Assembly: GCA_000697335.1 (NCBI GenBank)
Contig: JNEM01010854.1
Coordinates: 1-14,922, forward strand
Source: Conidiobolus incongruus B7586
Taxonomy: Eukaryota; Entomophthoromycota; Entomophthoromycetes; Entomophthorales; Conidiobolaceae
Direction of reading: 5' to 3'
Length of the DNA stretch: 14,922 nt
A program made the position numbers and the translations under genes. Under the pieces are notes generated by a model that saw only the letters and a list, made by a program, of their open reading frames with translations, had not been told where the DNA came from and searched no databases. This document shows positions 1-9,759 of this stretch, one piece after another (within the stretch, counting starts at the first letter, position 1; the number at the start of each line of letters is the position of its first letter).

Positions 1-2619
1 TAAGGCGGAATGTGGATTTCAATGTAAACAAATATCATATTTATATATCTAGACAATTTTATTAATATTTTTTTAGTTTGGGTCGCTCAAGTACAATCTT
101 TTTTCTGTGAGTTAAAAAATTGTACTTTTACATCTCGTAAGATATTAAATAATTTTAAATAAAAATATTGTTATTGATTTATTATTTCAGCGGAAGAATA
201 CAACGGCAAGAACAGAAACTACAAGTGTGAAACTGTATCATGCGAATGTATTCCAGGGAAGATGCTCTGCGGTGAAGAGGGTAGTATCGATATTTCTGAT
301 TTCCTCACTGAAGAAATTAAAGGTCCTGGTGATTTTAAATGCTCTGGAAATAAGTGTCAATTTGAAGAACCTGCTATGAATGATTTGATTTTGAGTGTTT
401 TCGGGGATTCTGCTATTACTATTGACTGTAAATCTGGTGAATGTTTGTACCATTCCCAAATCCCTGGTCAAATTCCACCAAAAAAGCCAAGTTATAAAAT
501 CTTTATGATAGTTGCATTTTCAACTATTGCTATCTTCTTCACAGTACTTGGAATCTGGTTATACAATGTTTCAAAAGTTAAAAAAGACAATGGCTATGTT
601 CCTGTCGATTTTGATGATGAAGCAGATAAACTCATGTCTCATCACGTTCCATCTACTTTAGTTTTCGAAGATGTCAGCTATTCCGTTGGTGATAAACTGA
701 TTCTTTATAATATTACGGGTTTAGTGGAACCAGGTGAAATGATGGCGATTATGGGAGCTTCAGGAGCAGGTAAAACCACTTTCCTTGATATTTTAGCCAG
801 AAGAAATAAAACTGGGGAGGTTAGCGGTACCTTTTATGTTAATGGTAAAAATATTGGAGATCGTGAATTCCGCAAAGTTGTTGGGTATGTTGATCAAGAA
901 GATACTCTTATGCCTACTTTGACTGTTTTTGAGACTATTATGACCTCTGCTTTACTTCGTCTTCCTAGAGAAATGTCTTATGAAGCTAAGAAAGGTCGTG
1001 TGATGGAAACCATGGCTGAACTTGGTATCCTTGGTATCAAGGATTCTAGAATTGGTAATTCTGCTGCAAGGGGAATCTCTGGTGGTGAAAAGCGTCGTGT
1101 ATCCATTGCTTGTGAACTTGTCACATCGCCTTCTATATTATTCTTAGATGAACCTACATCCGGTTTGGATGCTTACAATGCTTATAATGTTATCGAAAGT
1201 CTAAAAACTTTAGCTCGTGATTATAAACGTACTATTATTTTTACCATCCATCAACCTAGAAGCAATATTTACACCATGTTTGACAAGCTATTATTACTTG
1301 CTGGTGGTAATATGGTATATTCTGGACCTGCTTATTATACTACACACTATCTTGACTCAATTGATCATCCATGTCCTGCTGGTTTCAACGTTGCTGACTA
1401 TTTGCTGGATTGGACTCAGGAATCTCAATCCAGAAGTTCTGGTTCAGGTAGAGCTCATCTTCTAACCGGAATTTCGTCGATGCCCAGTATTGGACTCCCT
1501 GATAATATATTGGAAGGTGATCTTGAAAGCCAAACTGAATCCAATGTATGGGGATCAGATTCAAATACTGCAGGTCATATGATTCATTCAGAACCAGATA
1601 CCATTCCAACTGTATCATCAGAGACAGTGGCAAATGAAGCTGATTATCTATCTAACTTGGTCCAACTCTTTAAGGATAGTGATTTGTATAAGAATATGAT
1701 CACCTCCATCGAGAATATTAAATCTCAAGATGAAGAAGATGCTCAATCCACCCATTCGTCAATTGGTAGAGGGTATAAACGTAGTTCATGGTTCACTCAA
1801 TTTAAGATCTTATCTATGCGTACCTTTAAAAATCTTTATCGTGATCCCTTACTCATGCTTGCCAATTATTGCATGAGTGTGGTACTTGGTTTACTTTGTG
1901 GTATTTTATATTATCACACTACCGATGATATTTCTGGATTCCAAAATCGTATGGGTGTATTCTTCTTTATGTGTGCTCTGTTCGGATTCAGTTGCTTAAC
2001 TTCATTACAAGTATTCCAACCCGAACGTATCCTCTTTATGAGAGAACGCGCCAATGGCTACTATGCGCCTATCACCTATTTCTCATCCAAGATCATCTTT
2101 GATATTATTCCATTGCGATTGATTCCTCCAATTCTCATGGGAATTATTGTATATCCAATGGTTGGTTTGAACCCTGGCGTGGTTCCATTCTTCAAATTTT
2201 TGCTCATTTTAATTTTGTTTAATTTGACAGCTTCAAGTGTAGTATTTTTGGTCGGTATTTTAATCTCGGATCTTTCATTATCCAATTTAGTTTGCAGTTT
2301 GATTATGTTGTTTAACATGCTGTTTAGTGGATTGTTCTTGAATAAGACATCCATTCCAAGTTATCTCAAATGGCTCAAAGAGCTTTCATTTTTCAATTAT
2401 GCTCTCGAATCCATGTTAGTGAATGAATTGAAGTACATGCAACTCAAAGATAACAAATTCGGATTGATTATTGATATTCCTGGCGCCAGTATTCTCTCAT
2501 CCTTCGGATTTGATGCATCCGCTTTCTGGCCCGATACTATCAAACTTGGAGTCATGTTCATTCTCATGATTACTTTCTCTTTCATTTCACTTCAATTGTT
2601 CGTCAAGGAAAAGCGTTAA
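1..2619 (+). CDS. Adp1-like ABCG half-transporter, 5' end outside window; exons 1-23, 77-136, 191-2619
   Basis: This is an ATP-driven membrane transporter of the ABCG (White/BCRP) half-size type, closest in layout to yeast Adp1; the substrate is not known. Exon phases agree through two short introns (24-76 and 137-190, GTAAAC/TTTAG and GTAAGA/TTCAG). The first exons encode KAECGFQ-F and WVAQVQSFFCELKNCT, which lead into the Cys-rich stretch at 191-460 (YKCETVSCECIPG, FKCSGNKC, IDCKSGEC), an extracytoplasmic domain. A membrane helix follows at about 499-570. The nucleotide-binding domain shows Walker A GASGAGKT (754-777), Q-loop Gln (895-897), signature ISGGE (1075-1089), Walker B ILFLDE (1135-1152), SGLD to 1170 and H-loop His (1249-1251). 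A Ser/acid-rich linker (about 1430-1780) precedes an ABC2-type membrane domain with about six helices, ending VKEKR-stop. All catalytic motifs are intact. An ATG at 262 opens the long last exon but is internal, because the reading frame and family similarity continue upstream of it. Confidence 0.93.
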
Positions 2620-2636
2620 TTTTTTATTTAAAGTTA

Positions 2637-2642
2637 ATAAAT
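2637..2642 (+). promoter_or_regulatory. Putative poly(A) signal of the ABC transporter gene
   Basis: A canonical AATAAA lies 18 nt after the TAA stop (2617-2619) of the transporter. In DNA this AT-rich the hexamer can occur by chance, so the call rests on its position directly downstream of the stop. Confidence 0.45.
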
Positions 2643-3201
2643 GTGTAATTTTAATGATTTAATTCTATTTTCAATCTAATTAATAATAAAATATTTTGAA
2701 TAATTTTATTTGTAAAAATCTAACTTGTGTCAAGTCTATTGAGGTTAGTAAACTTTTATATTTTTACAATTTGTTCGACAAGTGAGAATAATTTGTATAC
2801 CAGATTGAATTTTTAAATCATAATTCGATTCTAGATTATCATATAAAAATAACAAATGATTATATAAAAAATGACTTATAAATTGAGAAAGATAAGCTAT
2901 TAAGTTATAAGGTTTTTTTTTGTTTTGAGCTCATATTATCCTATTTTAAATGGAATAATTAAATATACACAATATAACTCGAAATTGCAATATGCTTTAA
3001 AATTACTTTTAAATATTACTTTTGATATTGATTTAAATTTAAATTCAATTTTAAAGAATCAATATTTATATATTAAAAGTTTGATTTGTTATTATTTATT
3101 TTTGCTAAAATAATAAAGGAATATTAATTTTATATGATTCTTTCAATTGATGTTGTTGATATTCCATTGAATATCTGTTATTTTAAGTGGTTATAAATCA
3201 C

Positions 3202-3222
3202 AATGATATATGATATATCATT
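3202..3222. repeat. Perfect 21-nt palindrome
   Basis: Ten-base arms (AATGATATAT and its complement) meet around a single central G at 3212. Outside it, GTTAT on the left (from 3190) and ATAAC on the right could extend the hairpin imperfectly. In DNA of this composition a palindrome of this size may be chance; no gene or terminator lies nearby. Confidence 0.6.
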
Positions 3223-4913
3223 ATAACTCGCTATTTCATACTTCTATTTATAACGTTATATTAAATTTTCAAAATTAATATAGTCCAATAAATCTAAATA
3301 TTTATAAATAATCAATAAAGTTTGTTAAATGATGATATTCAATATATCACTTTTAGGTTATTAATCTAATTTAATATTTGATTATATTAATAATTATTGA
3401 TATCATGATAGAAATATTAATCTAAACTTGTTTGAACAGTTATAACCTTACTTGATTAAAAGTACTGAATTCAAATTAATATTCAATTTATTTTAGTAAT
3501 TTACAAAATCAAGGTATATTGCTAACTAGAAATGACTTCAAAAAGAGTGCTGATTAAAGTGTATTTTGATTAAATATTCAGAATTGAATCATATGCTATA
3601 TCCAGTAATGAGTCTAAATATATATAATCATAATGGGTTTAATGAGAAAAAATTAATGACTAAAAATTGAATAGAATTTGTATAAATAACGCATCATTAT
3701 AGATATTCTTATATATATGTATATATTTCGATATCCAAATTTTGAATTTTATCAATTATTATAAAAAATTAAATAGTTTTTCCTAAGAATCTAAATGATG
3801 GTTTATCAGATTAAAGATATATTAAAACCGTTTTGCTTTATAAATTTAACATCAAATGAATGTAATTCTTCTATTGCGATTTTTCAATAGTTTGAAATTT
3901 CACAAATATCATCAAAATAATATTGATATTTCACCTAATATATTTGTTAATTCTAAAATTTGGATATATATTCATACATGGTAAAATATAATAAAGTACT
4001 TTATATAATGACTGGAATTATTGTATACATTATTTATAAAATTAATTCTTTCATATAGTTCTAGTGAGATTTTAATTATCAAATTTAATTTATAACACAG
4101 AACAATAAATTTCTACCTATTGTGAAGTTCTATGGATTGAGTTGCCGACTCTCAAAGAATGAAGCCTGTTATTTATATATAATACACTCACTACTAGATG
4201 TTATCACTACTTTGAACAATTAAAGTTGAAATATATCAATTATATAAGAACATAAAAGTATGTATTGCATAATAACAAATTTATTATTTTATCTATAATT
4301 GCATATATGCTAAATTTGTTTAGATTTATTGACTTGAATATAATATTGAAATGATTATACACAGTATTGATTTTGATAAAATAAAAACATATTTTAATTA
4401 ATACAATTAAATATCAACTTCCTCAATTGCCTTTATATTGAATTTTTATTCTATCCAAAATACTATAGTAATATAATGTTATAAAAATAATAAATTAGTA
4501 AATCATGTTTAAACTTAATTATAATTATACTAAGATCCTGATAAAATATATATTGACTGATAAATGCTATAATTTTTTGGAGTATAAATTTAATGAATAA
4601 TCATTACACAAGTAAAATATTAATATTTAATATTTAACTAATTAAAAAATCTAAAAGCTATATAATTTATTATATAACCAAAGTTTAATAATCTGAATTA
4701 AATTGAAATTATCTAATTGAAAAAATTTTGAATAAAAATTATTTAGTCTATCTTCAAATTGAATATATATAATAACTAAATTGTGCATAATTAAAAGAGA
4801 TAGTTTAATATTCAAGAATTTTCTAAATACCTTGTAATAAATATTAAAATAATTATAGTTTATATTATTTAAAATATATTGGAATATAACTTATTTTGAA
4901 AGTATAATGATAT

Positions 4914-4939
4914 TGTGAAATATGAATATCATATTCACA
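4914..4939. repeat. Near-perfect short palindrome
   Basis: TGTGAA at the left and TTCACA at the right frame two nearly complementary arms (GTGAAATATGA versus TCATATTCAC, one extra A on the left) around a 3-nt loop. The G and C bases at matching positions make it less trivially AT-driven than its surroundings. No function is suggested. Confidence 0.5.
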
Positions 4940-5334
4940 CTTACAAATAATGAAGAGAATATAATAACAAGATAGATTCCTATAATTATTTAGTTTGTTG
5001 AATTGTGTAATTGATTTAACTTTATAATTTTGATATATGATATAGTTATTTAATTATAAAATATAATATCCAACTAGAAATTAAAATACTTAAAATTATT
5101 TTATTTAATATTATAGTTAAAATATATCTTAGATTATAAGTAATTTTATTTAGAATAAAAATATAAATCTTAAAAAATGATAAATATCAAATTATTTCTA
5201 ATATTACTCTTAATATTATATATTAATATAATATTATTTTTAATCTGAGTAAGATATTATATTCATGATCCATCTTCTAATTTAATAGGTTAAATATCTA
5301 ATAAATTTAGTCATTTTATATTTATCAAATCAAT

Positions 5335-5358
<24 letters not shown>
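5335..5358. repeat. (TA)12 microsatellite
   Basis: Twelve uninterrupted TA units, followed by CA and further TA. It lies about 230 bp upstream of the decayed mariner element. TA is also the mariner target dinucleotide, but a direct link is not shown. Confidence 0.9.
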
Positions 5359-5366
<8 letters not shown>

Positions 5367-5591
5367 ATTGATATATTAGTTGATCAAATAATAATTAAAT
5401 TAAATAAAGTTTTTTATATTTGGATTATATATACATTTCTTATACATGATGCCAAATATATTAAAATATTATATAACAATTAATTATCTACATTTGATTA
5501 AATAGTTATAGTTTTATAATAAGTTTATTTGGTATGCAGATACTTTTAAAATATTATTTTTTATAAACTTCAAATTAATTAATTTATATTA

Positions 5592-5635
5592 TTATAGAAT
5601 TAAAAAAATGGGAAATTTTTTAATTTTTGATTTTT
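5592..5635 (+). repeat. Left terminal inverted repeat of the decayed mariner
   Basis: The AATGGGAAATTTTTTAATTT core (within 5608-5627) pairs with the right-end repeat with few mismatches and small indels. GGG here and CCC at the right end stand out in DNA otherwise almost free of G and C. The outer six bases resemble GTGCAG of the mariner at 14547 after G/C-to-A/T changes. Confidence 0.7.
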
Positions 5636-6845
5636 CAAACATATTATTAGTTTTAAATAAAAAATATGTACAAAACAAATAAGAAAATAAATAGTTTTGA
5701 ATTATATATATATAATAATTTTTTTGATTAAAAAATAATTTTTTAAAATTAGTTATTTAATTTAATTATATTTAAACTAAATAATAACCATCAAAAGTTT
5801 TTTATTTTAGTATTAATAAAATTCAACCATAAACCCTTTAAAATTATCTAAAATTTATAAACAACTTTTAATAATAAGTATTATTTAAATTAATAATTTT
5901 TTACTAGGAAATTTACTTTAAAATTAAAACAAAAATTATTTAAAACCTATTAAAATCTAAAAGATTAATTTTAACTATTACTTTTTTAATTATTAATAAA
6001 ATAAAAAAATATATTAAAAAGCACCTTTTTATTTTAATTAAAAAATTATCAAGATACTTTAATATTAGTTATATAAGTATTTTATATATATTAAAGTTTA
6101 ATTTAAAATTAATTAATAAAAATATAAAATAAATACCTTATAATTTAATTAATGCTTAAAATAAGTTATAGTAGCTATTATTAAACAAAGTTTATTAAGG
6201 TATAATTAAAAACCAAAGCTTTTACAATAAATTATTATAATTGATAAATCTTAAGTTTTTTTGTATAATCTTTTATTAAAACATAAATTAAAAAGTTAAA
6301 TTAAATTAAATCAACCTTTTCTATAAATTCCTTTAAATGAACACTTTGTTAATAAGTAAACATTAATTATTATAATAAATTATAATAATATATACTATTT
6401 TTATTTAATTTTTAAAGGAAAATTAATTAATAAAAAATATTATATTTTTTTTAAATAAAACTATTTTAAATTAATATTCTTAATATAATTTGAGAAAACT
6501 TATTATTTTACTTATTAATTATAAAATACATAAATCTAAAGTTATAAAAAACTTTCTAATTAAAAATAATTGGAAAAAACTACTATATCTAGTATATTTT
6601 TTTAGATTATAACTTATATAATTATAATTGTTTTAAGCAATTAAAAAACTAGCTTATAAGAAAGAAAATTTCTATAGGAAAATTTAATTGGTTTATAAAA
6701 CATTAAATTTTAGTCTTTAATAAAAAGAATAATTCTATAAGTGTTAGATCTTTATTAAAAGTATAGCAAAAAGTTATTAGAAATCAAAGAAATAATCAAT
6801 TTTATAATATATATTTATTTTTACTTTTTATATATTAAAATATAT

Positions 6846-6889
6846 ATTTTTTTCAATTATAAAAAATTCCCATTATTTAAATTACAAAG
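6846..6889 (-). repeat. Right terminal inverted repeat of the decayed mariner
   Basis: Read on the minus strand this gives AATGGGAATTTTTTATAATT, the counterpart of the left repeat. It ends next to a TA at 6890-6891. The transposase-like reading frame ends shortly before it, as in intact mariners. Confidence 0.7.
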
Positions 6890-6891
6890 TA

Positions 6892-7486
6892 ATATTTTGT
6901 TATTATTGAAATTAATTTAGATATCTAATATGTTAAAAAATATTATACATATTAAATTTTGTTTAAACAAAGTAAATCATTTATAAAATACCTAAAGTTT
7001 ATAGTTTGGATGTTGATATTTAGAATAAATTAATATTTTTAAATTTTTATAAATATTTTAATATTTAATAATAAAAGAATGAATATAAACTAAATTTCTA
7101 AAAATAATTATATTTTAAAGTTGTTTTAATAGGATTGAATAAAATTTCAATTGAATTAATACATTATTGAAAATTTGCAAATACACTTCACCTATTATTT
7201 TAACAATTTAACTGTAAACAAATTATTATTGAATTGGATGCCAGAATTTTGGTGATATTGAATATGGTAAATTGGCAGCTGTTGAAAGCCAAAATAGATT
7301 TCAACTTCTAGAAGAGTGATATAACTATAGCTTCAATTTGATATAATATTTAGAATAACTCAATCCCATTTTTACAATGATTATAAAAAGATAACTGATA
7401 TCTATCAATCCAACTGATTGTTACTTCGTCAATAAAATACTATTCTCTATCAATCAATTCAACAATTGAACTCGTTTATTTTATAG
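6892..7486. other. Intergenic spacer upstream of the 273-codon gene
   Basis: AT-rich spacer between the mariner relic and the next gene. GC content rises from about 7190. A 28-codon open stretch at 7233-7316 (frame of IGCQNFGDIEYGKLAAVE) has a varied, protein-like composition, but no start codon, no clear splice sites and no family I recognise. The last bases before the ATG at 7487 read TTTATTTTATAG, which could be a splice acceptor, but I find no matching upstream exon in phase. The spacer probably holds the promoter and 5' leader of the downstream gene. Confidence 0.5.
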
Positions 7487-8308
7487 ATGCTTAAAAAATT
7501 ATTTCATTTATTTCATACATTTATATTCTATAAAGATAAATACAAAATACCACCTGAAACTATAAAATGGTCCAAAAGAGATCTTGAGCATTTTCATGTT
7601 AAATTTGAGAAATTTTGCTTAAAAGAACATGTATTACCTGATATTTACCAAGAATTATGTTTAGACGACTGGAGCAAAGAACAAATATACTGTGAAGATA
7701 TATCTAAGTTAAATCATACATCTAAAAACATTGTTATTGCATTAAGACAAATATTAGGTAGCTATAACCAAAAACTTTTCCACAAGTCAGATGCAGTTCA
7801 CAGATTTATTAATTTATTATTTCATAAGCTGGAATTTCATACTTATCCTTATCAATTCTTTGATGATTATGTATGCTTAGCTAATTTTGAAGACCAAACA
7901 ATAGAAACTCTTCCTGATTATACAATTTTTAAAAATGGGGAAGTATTACTAATTATCGAAGATACTTCATCTTACAATGGTGAGCATGCCAAGTATTCGG
8001 GCTTAAATTATTTTATTGGAAAAATGGTTATGTGCGCTTTCCATATTGCTCATATAAATACCATGCGTCTAACACCACTTGAACCGATTGTTATCAATGC
8101 TATTAAAGTAGCTGGCACCCAGTTTAGTTTCTATAGGGCTGAAATTTCAAATCAGTATATTAGTGACTATTATTCTTCTAGGCATGGCGAACTAACTATT
8201 ATGTGTTATCCTCCAAAGTTTGCAAAAACTGAGGCACAAGAATCAGACTACCTCGTACCAAGCGATAGACATGATATACTTTGTATGATTCACACTTTAT
8301 TTGGTTGA
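7487..8308 (+). CDS. Hypothetical protein with PD-(D/E)XK-nuclease-like motifs (intact family member)
   Basis: A 273-residue single-exon gene whose function I do not know. Composition and codon use are clearly protein-like, unlike the flanks. Around residues 143-160 it has LPDYTI, a short turn, then VLLIIEDT, followed by a helix-like FIGKMVMCAFHIAH (176-189). This P-D ... hydrophobic-E-x-K ... helix order recalls the PD-(D/E)XK nuclease-like proteins expanded in early-diverging fungi, which also tend to carry a later GT-x-F-[ST]-FY-[KR]-A motif; here GTQFSFYRAE occurs at 210-219. The position usually held by catalytic Lys is Thr160, so activity is doubtful. There is no signal peptide or obvious membrane helix. 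The ATG at 7487 is supported by a corresponding start in the decayed copy at 11489. Two decayed paralogues lie downstream on the same strand. The gene could be a domesticated or transposon-associated nuclease-fold protein or an effector-like family; the domain assignment is inference from motifs. Confidence 0.8.
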   Translation: MLKKLFHLFHTFIFYKDKYKIPPETIKWSKRDLEHFHVKFEKFCLKEHVLPDIYQELCLDDWSKEQIYCEDISKLNHTSKNIVIALRQILGSYNQKLFHKSDAVHRFINLLFHKLEFHTYPYQFFDDYVCLANFEDQTIETLPDYTIFKNGEVLLIIEDTSSYNGEHAKYSGLNYFIGKMVMCAFHIAHINTMRLTPLEPIVINAIKVAGTQFSFYRAEISNQYISDYYSSRHGELTIMCYPPKFAKTEAQESDYLVPSDRHDILCMIHTLFG

Positions 8309-9713
8309 TTTTTTACATCTCATTTCTTCTTTCCGATGAACTATGGTATCGTAAAGGATCTTAAAAAATGGAAAATATATATTCAATTCGATTAAACCTT
8401 AGTTTACCCTAATTTACCAATATTTTACTTATAGCTTTTTTTTCAATTAAATTGTAAATACCATTGTTATTAAATATAGAAATTTTTAAAGTTTGTCTGA
8501 GATAATTGTTTGACTCAATTTTACAACCATGGAGGGAGTTCATCATTCTCGTTCAATATAAGTGAAAAAATACATTGAATCATAGTTTAATCATACAACT
8601 ACTCAAATGTAAGCTGATACAAATAATTTTATATCATTTTTATTGAAAAGTAATATCCAACTCAGCGAATTCTATTTCCAATGAAGACTCTGCCTGCAAA
8701 ACTTTAAAAACTAACTATAAAATATCATTGTCAATCGAATTTAATGATTCTAAATAGATATTCATTATGTTTTTATTCATATCAATAAATTAGTTTGGAA
8801 TATATTCTGAGATAATATATTATAAATTTGATTTATCGATTATTATCAAATATAAGTATATATGATTCAATTTGCTATTAAACCTCTATCTAAAAATGTA
8901 ACTTGATTTGTTAAATTTGGAGTCTTGAATTCAATGTAGTGTGATTTGATATTCAGTTTTTAAAGTACTGAGATCACATTATATTAAAATTTTAATATTT
9001 AAAACTTCAATTATAATTTGATGTTAATTTATATGGTTTATATGAGTAATTAACTTTATATGTAGTTAATTTATTATATGGGACAAATTTTCAGATATCT
9101 GTTATAGATTATTTTCATTTGTCTAAAGGAATTTTATTTTATAATAATGTTATTGAGTTAATAGATGTATATATAGTTACAAGTTCTCCAGTTTGAATAT
9201 TTTTTAATATACTTGGAGTTGGCATATTTTCATCATTTAATTCAATTCATCGAATTTTTGTAAAAATCAATTAACAGTACAATGTTTATTATGATTAATA
9301 TTACTTTAATTCTCTTGAATTATTCAAGGAAAACAACATTGCTATCTTACCTAAACAAATATATTACATAATTCTGATAATAATATAAACTATAATTTGA
9401 TTATTTATATAACTTTATTCTTGATTTTGATTGGTAGTTTCAGTTGGTTTGAATTAGCCATTGGATAGTTCTCAGAAATCTAAATAGATTTATGAAATAT
9501 ATGGTTCATAAGTGATGGAAATAAAGTGTTAATAATCAAGATTTCCTTAAATAACTCAAATATTAAATTAATTATAAAAATAATATCATTCTATACAATT
9601 CTACCCAATTAAATAGCAGAATATATATTTATATGTGGGTTGACTTAATAGTCCTCCCATAAAAGTCTAGTATAGTGATTCATTAATTGCAGAGACTCAT
9701 TTGTTGAGTTGGG
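8309..9713. other. Intergenic spacer, no gene seen
   Basis: About 1.4 kb of AT-rich DNA. Small islands of more balanced composition occur near 8520-8560 and 8660-8710, but their frames are short and match nothing I recognise. A hairpin-capable stretch lies at about 8936-8985 (TGTGAT...TCAGT...ACTGA...ATCACA). No clear poly(A) signal for the 7487 gene is visible close to its stop. Confidence 0.6.
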
Positions 9714-9722
9714 TATAAATAG
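9714..9722 (+). promoter_or_regulatory. TATA box of the RRM gene
   Basis: TATAAATAG sits in a locally GC-containing setting (GTTGGG before it, GACTG after it), 38 nt before the ATG at 9760. Given the context and spacing, it is the most convincing core-promoter element in the window and implies a very short 5' leader. Confidence 0.6.
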
Positions 9723-9759
9723 GACTGATTCGAGTTATTCAACGCGCAAATCGTTCACC

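Larger units (their letters stand above)
2643..5591. other. AT-rich intergenic desert, no gene seen
   Basis: Almost 3 kb of very AT-rich DNA. I find no ORF with a recognisable domain, no spliceable exon series and no tRNA-like GTTCRA arm. The longest open frame (2925-3113) has low-complexity Ile/Leu/Asn/Tyr composition, as expected from AT-rich noncoding DNA. It contains a (TA)n tract and two short palindromes listed separately. Some of it may be transposon sequence decayed past recognition. Confidence 0.7.
5592..6889 (+). mobile_element. Decayed full-length mariner (DD34D) element
   Basis: A Tc1/mariner DNA transposon relic of about 1.3 kb, the usual mariner size. The left end (TTATAGAATTAAAAAAATGG, 5592-5611) and the reverse complement of the right end (CTTTGTAATTTAAATAATGG, 6870-6889) match as imperfect inverted repeats, and both continue with GGAA and a T-run. 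Each end abuts a TA (5590-5591 and 6890-6891), the expected target duplication. Both ends also resemble the end of the mariner at 14547. Inside, 6514 to about 6800 on the + strand aligns with the transposase C-terminal part encoded at the right window edge: NYKIHKSKVIKNFL matches NCKIHKAKAVKDFL, and KKISIGKFNWFIKH matches KKIPANKLNWFMKH. Many stops and some indels leave no usable ORF; the second catalytic Asp position no longer reads Asp. The N-terminal half (about 5650-6500) is too decayed for me to align residue by residue. Confidence 0.82.

Noticed and set aside
1385-1633. Open frame on the minus strand inside the transporter, and similar ones at 238-471, 2076-2354 and 2397-2585
   Set aside because: All lie opposite the clearly coding transporter frame and show no domain; they are shadows.
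2760-2840. TTCGA-containing stretch considered as a possible tRNA arm
   Set aside because: No paired acceptor stem or anticodon arm can be drawn around it; no tRNA was found anywhere in the window.
2925-3113. A 62-codon open frame in the desert downstream of the transporter
   Set aside because: Composition is Ile/Leu/Asn/Tyr-rich, as AT-rich noncoding DNA gives in any frame; no motif, no ATG context and no homology recognised.
7476-7486. TTTTATAG before the ATG at 7487 as a splice acceptor for an upstream exon
   Set aside because: The only protein-like stretch upstream (7233-7316) does not join in phase with the ATG frame, and the implied intron would be over three times the usual length here.
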